A stretch of DNA of 64,000 nucleotides from Bartonella vinsonii subsp. vinsonii. GTDB lineage: Bacteria > Pseudomonadota > Alphaproteobacteria > Rhizobiales > Rhizobiaceae. Each line of letters starts with the position of its first letter. Positions within the stretch are counted from its first letter, which is position 1. Below the pieces are notes generated by a model. It was given only the letters and a program-made list of their open reading frames with translations. It did no database searches and was not told where the DNA came from. Both the position numbers and the translations under genes were made by a program. Below, in pieces: positions 10,316 through 21,106 of this stretch. The stretch is taken from the NCBI RefSeq assembly GCF_902825235.1, contig NZ_CADEAJ010000009.1, positions 1-64,000 of the forward strand, read 5' to 3'.

Positions 10316-10325
10316 GGGGGGGGGG
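10316..10325. repeat. Homopolymer of ten G
   Basis: Uninterrupted G10 between miaA and the ilvI leader, striking in an AT-rich spacer. It could vary in length by slippage and lies just upstream of a possible ilvI promoter. Confidence 0.9.
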
Positions 10326-10453
10326 CGTATAATTTTTTATTGACGAATGGTGTTAATGGAATTAGAAATCTTTTTATAAGAATTTTTTTCTTATTATATT
10401 TGTGCATTGAAAGAAGGAGGGGGATCATACAATAGGTGTTTTTGTGTGTCATG

Positions 10454-10477
10454 GGCTCCCCCTCGGAGCCTTTTTTT
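10454..10477 (+). terminator. First leader terminator upstream of ilvI
   Basis: Stem ggctcc/ggagcc (10454-10459 and 10465-10470) with a 5-base loop, followed by seven T. The upstream G-rich segment at 10416-10423 could pair with its loop and left arm, which would prevent the stem from forming. Confidence 0.8.
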
Positions 10478-10481
10478 ATGC

Positions 10482-10501
10482 GCTCCTCTAGGAGCTTTTT
10501 T
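10482..10501 (+). terminator. Second leader terminator upstream of ilvI
   Basis: Stem gctcc/ggagc (10482-10486 and 10491-10495) with a 4-base loop, followed by six T. It lies only four bases after the first terminator's T run and 30 bases before the ilvI start codon. Confidence 0.75.
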
Positions 10502-10531
10502 ATTGTGCCATCAAGTAGGCGAGTGGGAAAA

Positions 10532-12331
10532 ATGACAAATCATCCAAGAATGCAAGAGAGTGCGGACGGAAAAAGAATGTCGGGCGCTGAAATGGTGGTT
10601 CAAGCTCTTATTGATCAAGGGGTTGAACATCTCTTTGGTTATCCTGGTGGGGCTGTTCTTCCTATTTTTGATGTTATTTATCAACAAGATGTCGTTCGAC
10701 ATATTTTGGTGCGTCATGAACAAGCTGCGGGGCATGCTGCTGAAGGTTATGCACGCAGTACTGGAAAGGTAGGCGTTATGCTTGTGACTTCTGGTCCAGG
10801 TGCAACGAATGCTGTGACACCTTTGCAAGATGCATTAATGGATTCTATACCTCTTGTTTGTTTTTCTGGTCAGGTAGCGACAACGATCATTGGAACAAAT
10901 GGCTTTCAAGAAGCTGATACGGTTGGTATTACAAAGCCCTGTACGAAGCGTAATTGGCTGGTTAAAAACGTCAATGATCTTGCGGCTATTATTCATGAAG
11001 CTTTTTCTCTTGCTCAATCAGGTCGCCCTGGACCGGTTTTGATTGATATTCCTAAGGATGTTCAATTTGCTTCAGGAATTTATAGAGCACCTCAAGCGCC
11101 GACATTTATGCGTTCTTATTCAAAGCTGAAAGGGAATGCGCAGGCTATTGAAGAGGCTGTTTCTCTCTTAGTAGAAGCAAAGCGTCCTGTTATTTATTCT
11201 GGTGGTGGTGTTATTTCATCGGGACCAAAAGCTGTACAGCTTTTGCGTGAGTTGGTTCAATTAGGAGATTTTCCAATTACTTCAACACTTATGGGGCTTG
11301 GTGCTTATCCTGCTTCTGGAAAAAATTGGCTTGGAATGCTTGGAATGCATGGAACCTATGAAGCTAATATGGCCATGCATGATTGTGATGTTATGCTCGC
11401 TGTTGGTGCACGCTTTGATGATCGTATCACTGGGCGGCTTGATGCTTTTGCACCTCATGCGCGCATTATCCATATTGATATTGACCCTTCTTCTATCAAT
11501 AAGATCGTAAAAGTGAAAGTTCCACTTATTGGTGATGTCGCGCATATTTTAGGAGATATCAATCGACGTTTACATATGCAGCAACCAATCTTTAAAAGTG
11601 AAAGTCGTGAGGCGTGGTGGGCGCAAATTAATTGCTGGAAAGCACGTAATTCTTTAGCATATGCCGAGAGAAAAGATGCCATTATGCCACAATATGCTCT
11701 TGAACGGCTTTATGTGCTTACCAAAGATGCGTGTGCTTATATCACAACGGATGTTGGACAGCATCAAATGTGGGCTGCGCAGTATTATCGTTTTGATGAG
11801 CCAAAACATTGGATGACATCTGGTGGTCTTGGAACGATGGGGTATGGTCTTCCTGCTGCTATTGGTGTTCAAATTGCACATCCTGATGCACTTGTTTTAT
11901 GTATTTCTGGTGATGCTTCAATTCAGATGAATATACAAGAACTTGCAACAGCAATACAGCATAATACGCCAGTGAAAGTTTTTATTTTAAATAATCAGTA
12001 TATGGGTATGGTCCGACAGTGGCAGCAGTTGTTGCATGGCAATCGGCTTTCTCACTCTTATACGGAAGCGATGCCTGATTTCGTGAAATTAGCAGAATCT
12101 TATGGTGCCGTCGGTATTCGTTGTTCAAAACCGGATGAACTTGATGATAAAATTCAACAAATGATTGATTGTGACAAACCAGTTCTCTTTGATTGTCGTG
12201 TTCATAATTTAGAAAATTGTTTTCCCATGATTCCATCGGGATGTGCCCATAATGAGATGTTATTACCCGATGAGGCAAGCGAGGAAGCTGTTGCAAATGC
12301 TGTTTCTTCCGAGGGAAAGATTCTTGTATAA
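10532..12331 (+). CDS. ilvI: Acetolactate (acetohydroxyacid) synthase, large catalytic subunit
   Basis: ThDP- and FAD-dependent enzyme that makes 2-acetolactate or 2-aceto-2-hydroxybutanoate, the first common step to Val, Leu and Ile. From the ATG at 10532 the protein has 599 aa. The reading frame is open from 10436, but that extension runs through two terminators and is rejected. The cofactor-activating glutamate is Glu63 in [15 protein letters not shown], and the ThDP-binding stretch GDASIQMN...ILNNQYMG is near 485-520. No regulatory-subunit gene (ilvH) follows: the next 640 bases hold no gene and the genes beyond are on the other strand. Tandem leader terminators suggest control by attenuation or read-through. 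It could equally be named ilvB. Confidence 0.95.
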   Translation: MTNHPRMQESADGKRMSGAEMVVQALIDQGVEHLFGYPGGAVLPIFDVIYQQDVVRHILVRHEQAAGHAAEGYARSTGKVGVMLVTSGPGATNAVTPLQDALMDSIPLVCFSGQVATTIIGTNGFQEADTVGITKPCTKRNWLVKNVNDLAAIIHEAFSLAQSGRPGPVLIDIPKDVQFASGIYRAPQAPTFMRSYSKLKGNAQAIEEAVSLLVEAKRPVIYSGGGVISSGPKAVQLLRELVQLGDFPITSTLMGLGAYPASGKNWLGMLGMHGTYEANMAMHDCDVMLAVGARFDDRITGRLDAFAPHARIIHIDIDPSSINKIVKVKVPLIGDVAHILGDINRRLHMQQPIFKSESREAWWAQINCWKARNSLAYAERKDAIMPQYALERLYVLTKDACAYITTDVGQHQMWAAQYYRFDEPKHWMTSGGLGTMGYGLPAAIGVQIAHPDALVLCISGDASIQMNIQELATAIQHNTPVKVFILNNQYMGMVRQWQQLLHGNRLSHSYTEAMPDFVKLAESYGAVGIRCSKPDELDDKIQQMIDCDKPVLFDCRVHNLENCFPMIPSGCAHNEMLLPDEASEEAVANAVSSEGKILV

Positions 12332-12975
12332 AATGAATATATTAACAAAATAGTGAAGGATGGTGCTGATGAAGTTTTTGGAGACTTCATCTCTGTCTCT
12401 TCTTTGTAGAGAATTCCTATTATCCTTAGAGCGCATTTTATGATTTTCATTCTTTGTTTAAAGATATGGGGTGTATTATTATTTGTTCATCTAAAAAATG
12501 TTATAAGTCGTGTGCCCAATTATGTTTGAATTTATTTGTACGCGATGTTCGTTTTTTAAATTCATATTTTAGATAATACATTGAATTATCTGTTATAAAT
12601 TAATTATGTTGTTTCATATATGAAAGATTCCATCGGGTAAGAAAAAAAGCTACCGTGCTTGAAGGGGGCAACCATGCAAACCGTCATGCCTATGAAAACA
12701 ATAGAAAAGTTTGTCACTATGTTTTGGTTTCGCATTATGAAATTGCTCCAAATCGCTCTTCCAAGGGCTTGATAGGAGAATCCCCCTAGCGGTTTGAAAG
12801 GAAAGGGCAAAAATAACAAAGCTCAAATGCAGCTATAGAAAATTAATTGACCACTATAGCTTAAATCAGGTAGTAATCTCACCTGATTATGCGGGAGAAA
12901 TCTATATATATGAGATGTGTAGTCAATATATATAAACCAGAATAGTACTCTCAACATCATATCATTATCAGGACA
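12332..12975. other. Intergenic region after ilvI
   Basis: No ilvH or remnant of it is recognisable. A perfect 8-bp hairpin (12368-12391) lies just after ilvI. At 12604-12819 the minus strand is open for about 70 codons with a more balanced base composition than its surroundings. This may be part of a dispersed repeat rather than a gene. Confidence 0.5.
12368..12391 (+). terminator. Hairpin after ilvI
   Basis: Perfect 8-bp stem gatgaagt/acttcatc with an 8-base loop, 37 bases past the ilvI stop. A pyrimidine-rich stretch follows, but no clean T run. Confidence 0.5.
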
Positions 12976-13975
12976 TTAGCATTGAAAATCAAATACTCTT
13001 TCTTTTATTTGTTCTACATATCTATGATTCCATAAATCTGCAGACACAAACACTCTTTGAATCCACCGCATTGGATTTTCATAACTATTAAATGATCCAG
13101 AAAATTTATCTCTAGAGTGTAGAGCCATTTTGTTATCGATGTATAATAATCTTCCTGGTTGTACATCAATTCCAAAAGATACAGCCTTAATAGCTTCATA
13201 AAAATGATCTAAAGCTTTCTTGGCTTTTTTTGACTGTGGTTCTAACATGCCTGGATAAAAAACAGCGCTGATATCTGGGAATTCACCGTCCCCTTGAACT
13301 AGGGGCACTTTACTTGTAGAGGTTACCCCGTTTTTCTCCATCTATAGGGAACATTAATTATATATAAATTATCCTTTAAGCTACTCAAATCTTCCTCACT
13401 TAAAAGTTTTAAAGCTAGACGTGCATCAGATATTCTCGTTAACGGGCCATCAACATCATTGCAAACACCAGTTAAAAGTATCCCTTTAGGAGATAAATTT
13501 AAACCCCTTATAAATTTTAGTGCAGAATTTTCTATATGAAAATCTAACTCAACTTCAGATCCTAACCCTGTATAATCTTTTTTATTATCCTCTAAAGGAA
13601 CCAGGTTATTTACTATATGTTCGCCTTCAAACTTAATTGAATAAGGTTCTTCGATTAATAAAGAAAACATCATAATTAAATTTTCGCTAATATAGCCACT
13701 TTTACAAGACGCATCTAAATTATAAGGATTAGGTGACGTATTAATTTTTCTATCAATTGGAAGGTTTTCAAAGATTAAATATGGTCTAGGGGTAATAGAC
13801 ATCTTTTGATTCATAAGAATTGTCAATATTCTATGTGGTAGCAGTGAAAATGCTATTTTTTTAGCTTAATCGAATATTCAATACCACCGTATGGATCATA
13901 AATAACATGGTCTAAAGCCTCCCGAACTTTGTCTCTTTCGCCATTGCTCAATTTAAAAGTATTTTCATTTATCAT
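12976..13975 (-). pseudogene. AsnO/VioC-like Fe(II)/2-oxoglutarate amino-acid oxygenase, two frameshifts
   Basis: Three consecutive minus-strand reading frames join into one protein if one A is restored in the A7 run near 13854-13860 and one in the A5 run near 13332. The result has 333 aa, the length of the clavaminate synthase-like family (L-asparagine oxygenase AsnO, arginine hydroxylase VioC). The first segment (MINENTFKLSNGERDK) has a strong GGGGAG ribosome site. The iron ligands are visible as DFHIE in the middle segment and ALHSRDKF in the last. The last segment also has the family's PGRLLYIDN and RWIQRVFVSADL blocks. Such enzymes hydroxylate free amino acids. The substrate is unknown here. 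It starts 27 bases after the MFS gene and is probably co-transcribed with it. As written the gene is broken. Confidence 0.82.
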
Positions 13976-14002
13976 TATAATTTTCTCCCCAATTATATTT
14001 TC

Positions 14003-15213
14003 CTACTTTTTTATTAAGAAAAGTGAAAAAACAATCATTAAAATTAAAATCAGCCATGTTAATAAATAAGTGTCTGTAAAATCTTGGATTAATCCAAATA
14101 ATGGTGGAGCAGTAATAATTGCGATTTGATTTACAGACATTGCTAAACCCAGAGAAAATCCAATGTTTTCTTTCGGCGAAGAGTCTACAATATAAGCAAC
14201 CCAAGGGCCATACCATCCTAATCCAAAAAAAACTAACCAAGCAGATAAAATAGTTAAATAAATTATGGATCCACTCATGCCCAAAATTAATGTTAAAAAT
14301 CCAAAAACTACTGCAATCATGCAAACCAAGACAGGAAAAAATCGTCCTTTTCTACAATGATCACTCCACGCTGCTAAAATAATTCTTCCTAAGGCACCAG
14401 AAGCCTGTAAAACAAAAAACAAATAAGCACTTTCATCTAGAGACAGGTGATAGATTCTATGAAAATAAATCGTTATAAAAATGGTTAAAACATATTGAAC
14501 TATCACAAGTGAAACGCCTGAAAAAATAATATTCTTCATATGCGGCGCAGCCAACATCGCAAGACGAGATCTTACATTTGCGTAGAACGAAATTCTTGCC
14601 TTGCTTTTGGGAACGATAGCTACAACTTTTGCTGGTGAGTGATAAAAAATAATAAATATACATCCCCCTAAAAAGGAAACTATGGCACTAACCAAAAACG
14701 CACCTTGTATGCCATAGACAAACGCACTAGCAGGAAGAACTATTCCAGCCAATGCCCCACCTAATGGTAGCCCCGCCTGCCTTATTCCCATTGCAAATCC
14801 GCGCTGCGATTGTGGAAACCATGAAGAAACAGATTTAGCGCCACCGGGTTGAGCAGAACTGTAAAATCCTCCTACAATTAGCAAACAAACCAAAAGGGAA
14901 ATATAGTTATCTGCGATTGCTCCCAACAAAAGAGCGACAGAAACGCCGACCGCGCCAACTCCAACAATATAGCGCTCGTTAAACTTGTCTAGTAATTCGC
15001 CAGCTACAAGTAACCCAATAATAGGTAGGAACTGCGCTGCTGAAGACAGCAAACCTATCTGAGAGTTACTAAGCGAGAAATCCTTCTTAAAAATTCAGCT
15101 AAAGGACCAATTCCTTGAACAAAGAAGCAGGCTGATGCTTGAGCGATAGTGGCAACAAGCAATACAATCCATTTATAATAATTTTTTTCTATAAATTTAT
15201 TATTGCTCACCAT
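14003..15213 (-). pseudogene. MFS transporter with one frameshift
   Basis: The N-terminal 45 or so codons run from ATG 15213 (GGAGG ribosome site) to a stop at 15055. The remaining 350 codons continue in another frame. Restoring one A near 15087 joins them without loss (EFLKKDFSLSNSQIGLLSS), giving 403 aa with about twelve membrane helices. The overall pattern suggests an organic-acid type major facilitator, but the substrate cannot be assigned. The gene sits between a hydroxyacid dehydrogenase and a 2-oxoglutarate-dependent oxygenase on the same strand. It therefore probably imported or exported their substrate or product. The reading frame is otherwise undamaged, so inactivation is recent or apparent. 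Confidence 0.85.
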
Positions 15214-15441
15214 GCCCCCTCCAATGAAAGTATATTCCAATGGAGTAGCCTTTTTTAAATAATGATTACAACAATAAATGAGGCATTTTATGCTGATTAC
15301 ATAAAAATCTGTCGATACGCTTGATATTAATATGAACGCTAAAGAATATGCTTAATTTAAGGAAATAAGCTATTATGTGTCGTGCAAATTTGATACGCTA
15401 GCGGTATAAGATAAATTTTACAAACATTGGCTCAGTCGTCA

Positions 15442-16368
15442 TTAAGCGCTCTTCATAAAAGACGCTATATTTTGGCAAGCTTTTTCAATATAATTCTCAA
15501 AGCTTTCTCCAGTCACATAGCCCAGATGCGGTGTGCAAAGAACTCTATCTGATTGCAATAATTTGCTCTCATATACTGGCTCGTTGTCATAAACATCCAG
15601 TGCAAAGTAAATTGAATTTTCCAAATTTAGTATTTTTTCTATCGCCCCTTTTTCAACCAAAGCTGAACGCGCTGTGTTGACAAAAATAGCATGAGGTTTC
15701 ATGCGCAATAGATCATCTAATTGAATGATTTCTCTGGTTTTATCACTTAAACGTAAATGTACGGATATAATGTCAGGACGTGTAAAAAATTCATCTTTTG
15801 AATGCGTAAAATGATAACCTAAATTTTTTGCTTCTTGCGTTGAACGCTCACTCCCATAAACCAAAATGGACATGCCAAAAGCTTGAGCATATTGAGCAAC
15901 TATTTTACCAATACGTCCAAACCCGAATATTCCAAGAGTAGCCCCTTTCATTTGGTTGCCAAATGTTGTTTGCCATCGCCCTTTTTTCATATCAGACACA
16001 GATTTACAGAGTTTTCTACGCGCAGACATCATTAAGAGCCACGCAAATTCAGCTGCAGAAGTTGGATCTCCACCACCGTCTAATATTTCAATCCCTAAGT
16101 CTCTGCAAGCTTCTATATCAATATGTGAACCTATAGGGCCTGTTTGACAGATCAATTTTAAATTTGGCAGTTTCAGGAGAAGATTTCTATCAACTATAGT
16201 CCGCTCTCTGATTAAGATAAGAATATCTATCTCTTTGAGCTTATCTTCTAAATCACATTCTTTAGCTAAATTATTTATAACCAGCACTTCATGCGATTTC
16301 ATTAATTTTGTAATAGACTGTAATGTTAGGGTGGCTTTTTGATAGTCATCTGGAATTAATATTTTCAA
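15442..16368 (-). CDS. D-isomer-specific 2-hydroxyacid dehydrogenase
   Basis: NAD(P)-dependent enzyme that interconverts 2-oxoacids and D-2-hydroxyacids. The 308-aa protein is the only intact member of the minus-strand cassette. The dinucleotide fold has GFGRIG near residues 148-153. The catalytic arginine is in NTARSALV, the glutamate in DNEPVYE, and the histidine in TPHLGY, all present. The start is TTG at 16368, preceded by GGGAG at a good distance. About 230 bases separate it from the MFS gene. Relatives include phosphoglycerate and glyoxylate/hydroxypyruvate dehydrogenases; the exact substrate is not predictable. A fragment of a second, different member of this family lies at 24683-24840. 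Confidence 0.88.
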   Translation of the reverse strand: MKILIPDDYQKATLTLQSITKLMKSHEVLVINNLAKECDLEDKLKEIDILILIRERTIVDRNLLLKLPNLKLICQTGPIGSHIDIEACRDLGIEILDGGGDPTSAAEFAWLLMMSARRKLCKSVSDMKKGRWQTTFGNQMKGATLGIFGFGRIGKIVAQYAQAFGMSILVYGSERSTQEAKNLGYHFTHSKDEFFTRPDIISVHLRLSDKTREIIQLDDLLRMKPHAIFVNTARSALVEKGAIEKILNLENSIYFALDVYDNEPVYESKLLQSDRVLCTPHLGYVTGESFENYIEKACQNIASFMKSA

Positions 16369-16576
16369 TTTAAATCTCCCGTTTCATTTATCAATATTTG
16401 AGCCCATTATTTCATTTCTAAAACAACCAAAAAGCAATTTCCCGTTGATATTTTGACATAACGCCAAGCCTATTAACAAATTATACCCCTTGATTTCATT
16501 ATTATTTCTAGCAATAAGAATAGCATTAATCAGTTAGTTTTTATAAACTTTAAAACATTGTGACAAAAAGAAAAAG

Positions 16577-16818
16577 TTTGATTCAGTATATGGGGAGTTG
16601 CGCTTTTCTCATATTCTAGAGGACGAACCTGAAGTGCTACGCTGGATTGAAACCCATGTCCCAGTTTTCTTATAATAGACTACCAAGAAGACCATACTTA
16701 CGAACCAGATTTTATTGTCGGAACAGAAAAAGCTACATATTTGTGCGAGATAAAGCGTGCCTCATATAAGCGTGATGTCTCTCTTTATTCGTTGATATAT
16801 AACTTATTTGTAGCATGA
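16577..16818 (+). pseudogene. Fragment of a restriction-type nuclease (PD-(D/E)XK)
   Basis: Two overlapping frames read as one protein piece: FDSVYGELRFSHILEDEPEV..., then after a frameshift near 16673, DYQEDHTYEPDFIVGTEK...LCEIKRAS. The PDF...EIK spacing is the active-site signature of PD-(D/E)XK nucleases. The surrounding wording resembles the C-terminal part of type III restriction (Res) or DEAD/DEAH-helicase nucleases. Everything upstream (helicase part, methylase) is missing, so it is a relic. The frameshift and both ends confirm it is not a functional gene. Confidence 0.6.
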
Positions 16819-17405
16819 AGAGTAAATTGATTAAAATCATGCTGAGAGGGAGATAGGAACTTTATAGGTGTATCATCGTAAGGTTAAGTAGTTTTGTTGA
16901 GAGCTATTTCTATTTCTGCCAAAAGGTTTTTGATATATTTAATTATTATTTCGTGGATGTAATTTATTTTTATATACAAGAAAGCTGATTGATTGTGTAA
17001 AATAGTATTCATAAAATTACATTATTTTTATCCTGTTAAGGACATTTTTTCTAGCGAGGGTTTTGCAATTGCAATGCTCTTTTTCTCATTCTAAATTTTG
17101 GTTAGAAAAAGCGTATATAGGTGTTATTTTGAATTTAAGATATGTATATTCCATTGTTGGTGTTACTGTTGTAAAAAATGATATTTTATTTGATAAGTAT
17201 AAGGTGTTACCGAGAAGACCGGTGTATAGATAAAATTTAGATTGTTACAGTATCTTGAAAAAGTAATGGGTAAATAATTGGTAAATTTTGCTACGAAAGT
17301 TGTTAGATGGGCGTGTGTCAGCAATTCTTAATAAAAAAGTTTTTCTTGATAGTTGGTTTTTTTCAAAATACTGCTCTTTTTATACAAATCTTATGTTGGT
17401 AAGCT
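16819..17405. other. AT-rich intergenic region
   Basis: Nothing recognisable apart from scattered short frames. It probably contains the promoter of the downstream helicase gene. Confidence 0.6.
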
Positions 17406-18527
17406 ATGCAATTTTCACCGGAACAGGATAATGCATTGAAGGCTGTTGCTGCTTGGTTGAAAGAGGGGCGTTCTCCACTTTTTCGCCTCTTTGGCTATGC
17501 GGGAACAGGGAAAACAACGCTTGCGCGCTATTTTGCAGAGACAGTTGATGGGGCTGTTCAGTTTGCTGCTTTTACAGGGAAGGCGGCGCAGGTTTTACGT
17601 TCTAAAGGTGCCAGTAATGCTTGTACTATTCACTCACTGATTTATTGCCCGCGTGGAGAAGAAGAAGTTTCCGATGAAGTTACGGGAAAGAAGTCTATTG
17701 CGCCGACATTTGCCTTAAATCGAAGAAGTGCTGCTGCACAAGCTAAGCTTATTATTGTTGATGAATGTTCGATGGTAGACGAACAATTAGCGCGTGATTT
17801 AATGAGCTTTCGGACGCCAATTCTTGTTCTGGGTGATCCAGGTCAATTGCCTCCTATATCAGGTGGAGGATTTTTTTCTAATGCTGCACCAGATTTTCTT
17901 CTCTCTGAAATTCACCGACAAGCGCGTGATAATCCAATTGTTCGTTTAGCTATGGATGTGCGTGAAGGACGAGACATTGTTTATGGTGATTATGGAGCGG
18001 CGCGCGTTATTCCACGTAAAGAGGTGGATCAGAAATTGGTTTTAGATGCTGATCAGGTGCTGGTAGGGGTGAATCGAACTCGGCATCTTTATAATAGGCG
18101 GTTGCGTGCTTTGAAGGAGTTTACAGCAGATTATCCACAAGCGGGAGATAAACTGGTGTGTTTGCGCAATGATCCTCCTAAAGGTTTGTTAAATGGCTCT
18201 TTATGGAAAGTGATGACTTCACAGAAGGAAACTGTTAAACCAGCTATTAATCTTCTCGTTAAACCAGAAGAAAGCGAACGTGGGGTGACGAAGATTAAGC
18301 TTTTAAAAACAGTGTTTGAAAACCCTGATCAAGAAATTTCATGGCAATTGAAAAAAAGATACGATGATTTTGACTATGGGTATGCATTGACTGTCCATAA
18401 AGCACAAGGATCTCAATGGGATAATGTGGTTTTGTTTGATGAAAGTTTTGCATTTCGTGATATGTATGCACGCTGGCTTTATACAGGTATTACACGTGCA
18501 GCAGAGCGTTTAACAATTGTTCGATAG
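17406..18527 (+). CDS. RecD/Dda-like superfamily 1B DNA helicase
   Basis: ATP-dependent DNA helicase of 373 aa, much shorter than RecD or RecD2, so only the motor core is present. Walker A GYAGTGKTT is at residues 30-38, Walker B is VDECSMVD near 120, and motif III is LGDPGQLPP near 140. The C-terminal UvrD_C_2 region has YALTVHKAQGSQWDNV near 325. A similar small helicase is widespread in Rhizobiales. The role is presumably in repair or recombination, but no partner gene is adjacent. The next gene, pdxJ, follows on the same strand after about 80 bases. Confidence 0.9.
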   Translation: MQFSPEQDNALKAVAAWLKEGRSPLFRLFGYAGTGKTTLARYFAETVDGAVQFAAFTGKAAQVLRSKGASNACTIHSLIYCPRGEEEVSDEVTGKKSIAPTFALNRRSAAAQAKLIIVDECSMVDEQLARDLMSFRTPILVLGDPGQLPPISGGGFFSNAAPDFLLSEIHRQARDNPIVRLAMDVREGRDIVYGDYGAARVIPRKEVDQKLVLDADQVLVGVNRTRHLYNRRLRALKEFTADYPQAGDKLVCLRNDPPKGLLNGSLWKVMTSQKETVKPAINLLVKPEESERGVTKIKLLKTVFENPDQEISWQLKKRYDDFDYGYALTVHKAQGSQWDNVVLFDESFAFRDMYARWLYTGITRAAERLTIVR

Positions 18528-18608
18528 GAAAACCATTTTTATTTTCTATGATTATATTGGCAAATGTATTTTTTGTCTTTAAAATTACATACGAAAATGG
18601 GAGCGTGC

Positions 18609-19343
18609 ATGGCAATAAAACTTTCGGTTAATCTTAATGCTGTTGCCGTTTTGCGCAATCGGCGTAATCTTCCTTGGCCAGATATAAAGCATGTTGGGCA
18701 TATCGCACTTACAGCTGGTGCCGCGGGTTTGACAGTTCATCCGCGCCCAGATGAGCGACATATTCGTTTTTCTGATTTGCCAGATATACACTGTTTAATT
18801 AAAAACACATTTCCTACAGCTGAATTTAATATTGAAGGTTATCCAAGCAATACATTTTTAGATATAGCAGAGAATTACGCTGATCAGATTACTCTTGTTC
18901 CTGATGATCCAGCTCAGTCAACGTCTGATCATGGTTGGAATTTTGCTTGTCATGCAGAATTTTTAGCACCTATTATTCAGCGTCTAAAAGCAAAAAAAAT
19001 TCGTGTATCGTTATTTGCGGACCCTGTTGTTGATGGTCTTGATATTGCTAAAGCGATTGGTGCTGATCGTGTAGAATTTTATACTGGGCCTTATGGGGGG
19101 GCGTTTCAGGATAAGATAAAACAAGGTCAAGAGCTCAATAAACTTGTTTTAGCAGCTAGAAGGGCTAGAGAATTGCAGTTAGGTGTTCATGCAGGCCATG
19201 ATCTGACAGTTACAAACCTTCCCGCTCTTGTCAATCGTATTCCTTGGATTGATGAAGTTTCTATTGGTCATGGGCTTATTGCTGATGCGTTAGAGTATGG
19301 AATGCATGACACAGTTCAGCGTTTCATTCGGCTCTTGGTATAA
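18609..19343 (+). CDS. pdxJ: Pyridoxine 5'-phosphate synthase
   Basis: Condenses 3-amino-2-oxopropyl phosphate with 1-deoxy-D-xylulose 5-phosphate to make pyridoxine 5'-phosphate, the last ring-forming step of DXP-dependent vitamin B6 synthesis. From the ATG at 18609 (GGGAG upstream) the protein has 244 aa, close to the E. coli 243. The open frame extends 15 codons further upstream without support. The family's [13 protein letters not shown] start, [11 protein letters not shown] loop and HAGHDLT block (residues 193-199) are present. A run of seven G lies at 19095-19101 within the YGGAF codons. Confidence 0.96.
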   Translation: MAIKLSVNLNAVAVLRNRRNLPWPDIKHVGHIALTAGAAGLTVHPRPDERHIRFSDLPDIHCLIKNTFPTAEFNIEGYPSNTFLDIAENYADQITLVPDDPAQSTSDHGWNFACHAEFLAPIIQRLKAKKIRVSLFADPVVDGLDIAKAIGADRVEFYTGPYGGAFQDKIKQGQELNKLVLAARRARELQLGVHAGHDLTVTNLPALVNRIPWIDEVSIGHGLIADALEYGMHDTVQRFIRLLV

Positions 19344-21006
<1,663 letters not shown>

Positions 21007-21060
21007 AGTTCAATATCAGACACTCTGTAAAAAGCTTTTATGCTTTATATACGGATATCA

Positions 21061-21086
21061 AAAAGGGTAACTTTAGTTACCCTTTT
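21061..21086. terminator. Bidirectional terminator between ilvC and cycA
   Basis: Perfect 12-bp inverted repeat aaaagggtaact/agttaccctttt with a 2-base loop, between two convergent genes. T runs follow on both strands. Confidence 0.9.
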
Positions 21087-21106
21087 ATGTTTTTTATGTA
21101 CAGATT

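Larger units (their letters stand above)
10340..10531 (+). promoter_or_regulatory. Candidate attenuation leader of ilvI
   Basis: Seen: a TTGACG hexamer at 10340-10345, and a 10-codon ORF at 10347-10379 reading MVLMELEIFL, half of whose residues are Val, Leu or Ile. A G-rich segment at 10416-10423 is complementary to 10458-10464, and two consecutive hairpin-plus-T-run structures lie before the ilvI start. Known: acetohydroxyacid synthase operons in Caulobacter and enterics are controlled by attenuation. Inferred: stalling in the short ORF could change which helix forms. The short ORF has no clear ribosome site, so this remains a hypothesis. Confidence 0.45.

Noticed and set aside
10436-10531. 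N-terminal extension of ilvI by 32 codons
   Set aside because: It runs through two hairpin-plus-T-run terminators and has no family similarity; ATG 10532 is preferred.
13853-13975. Stand-alone 40-aa peptide gene, possible precursor peptide
   Set aside because: Restoring one A in the A7 run makes it the N-terminus of the AsnO-like oxygenase, and the joined length matches the family exactly.
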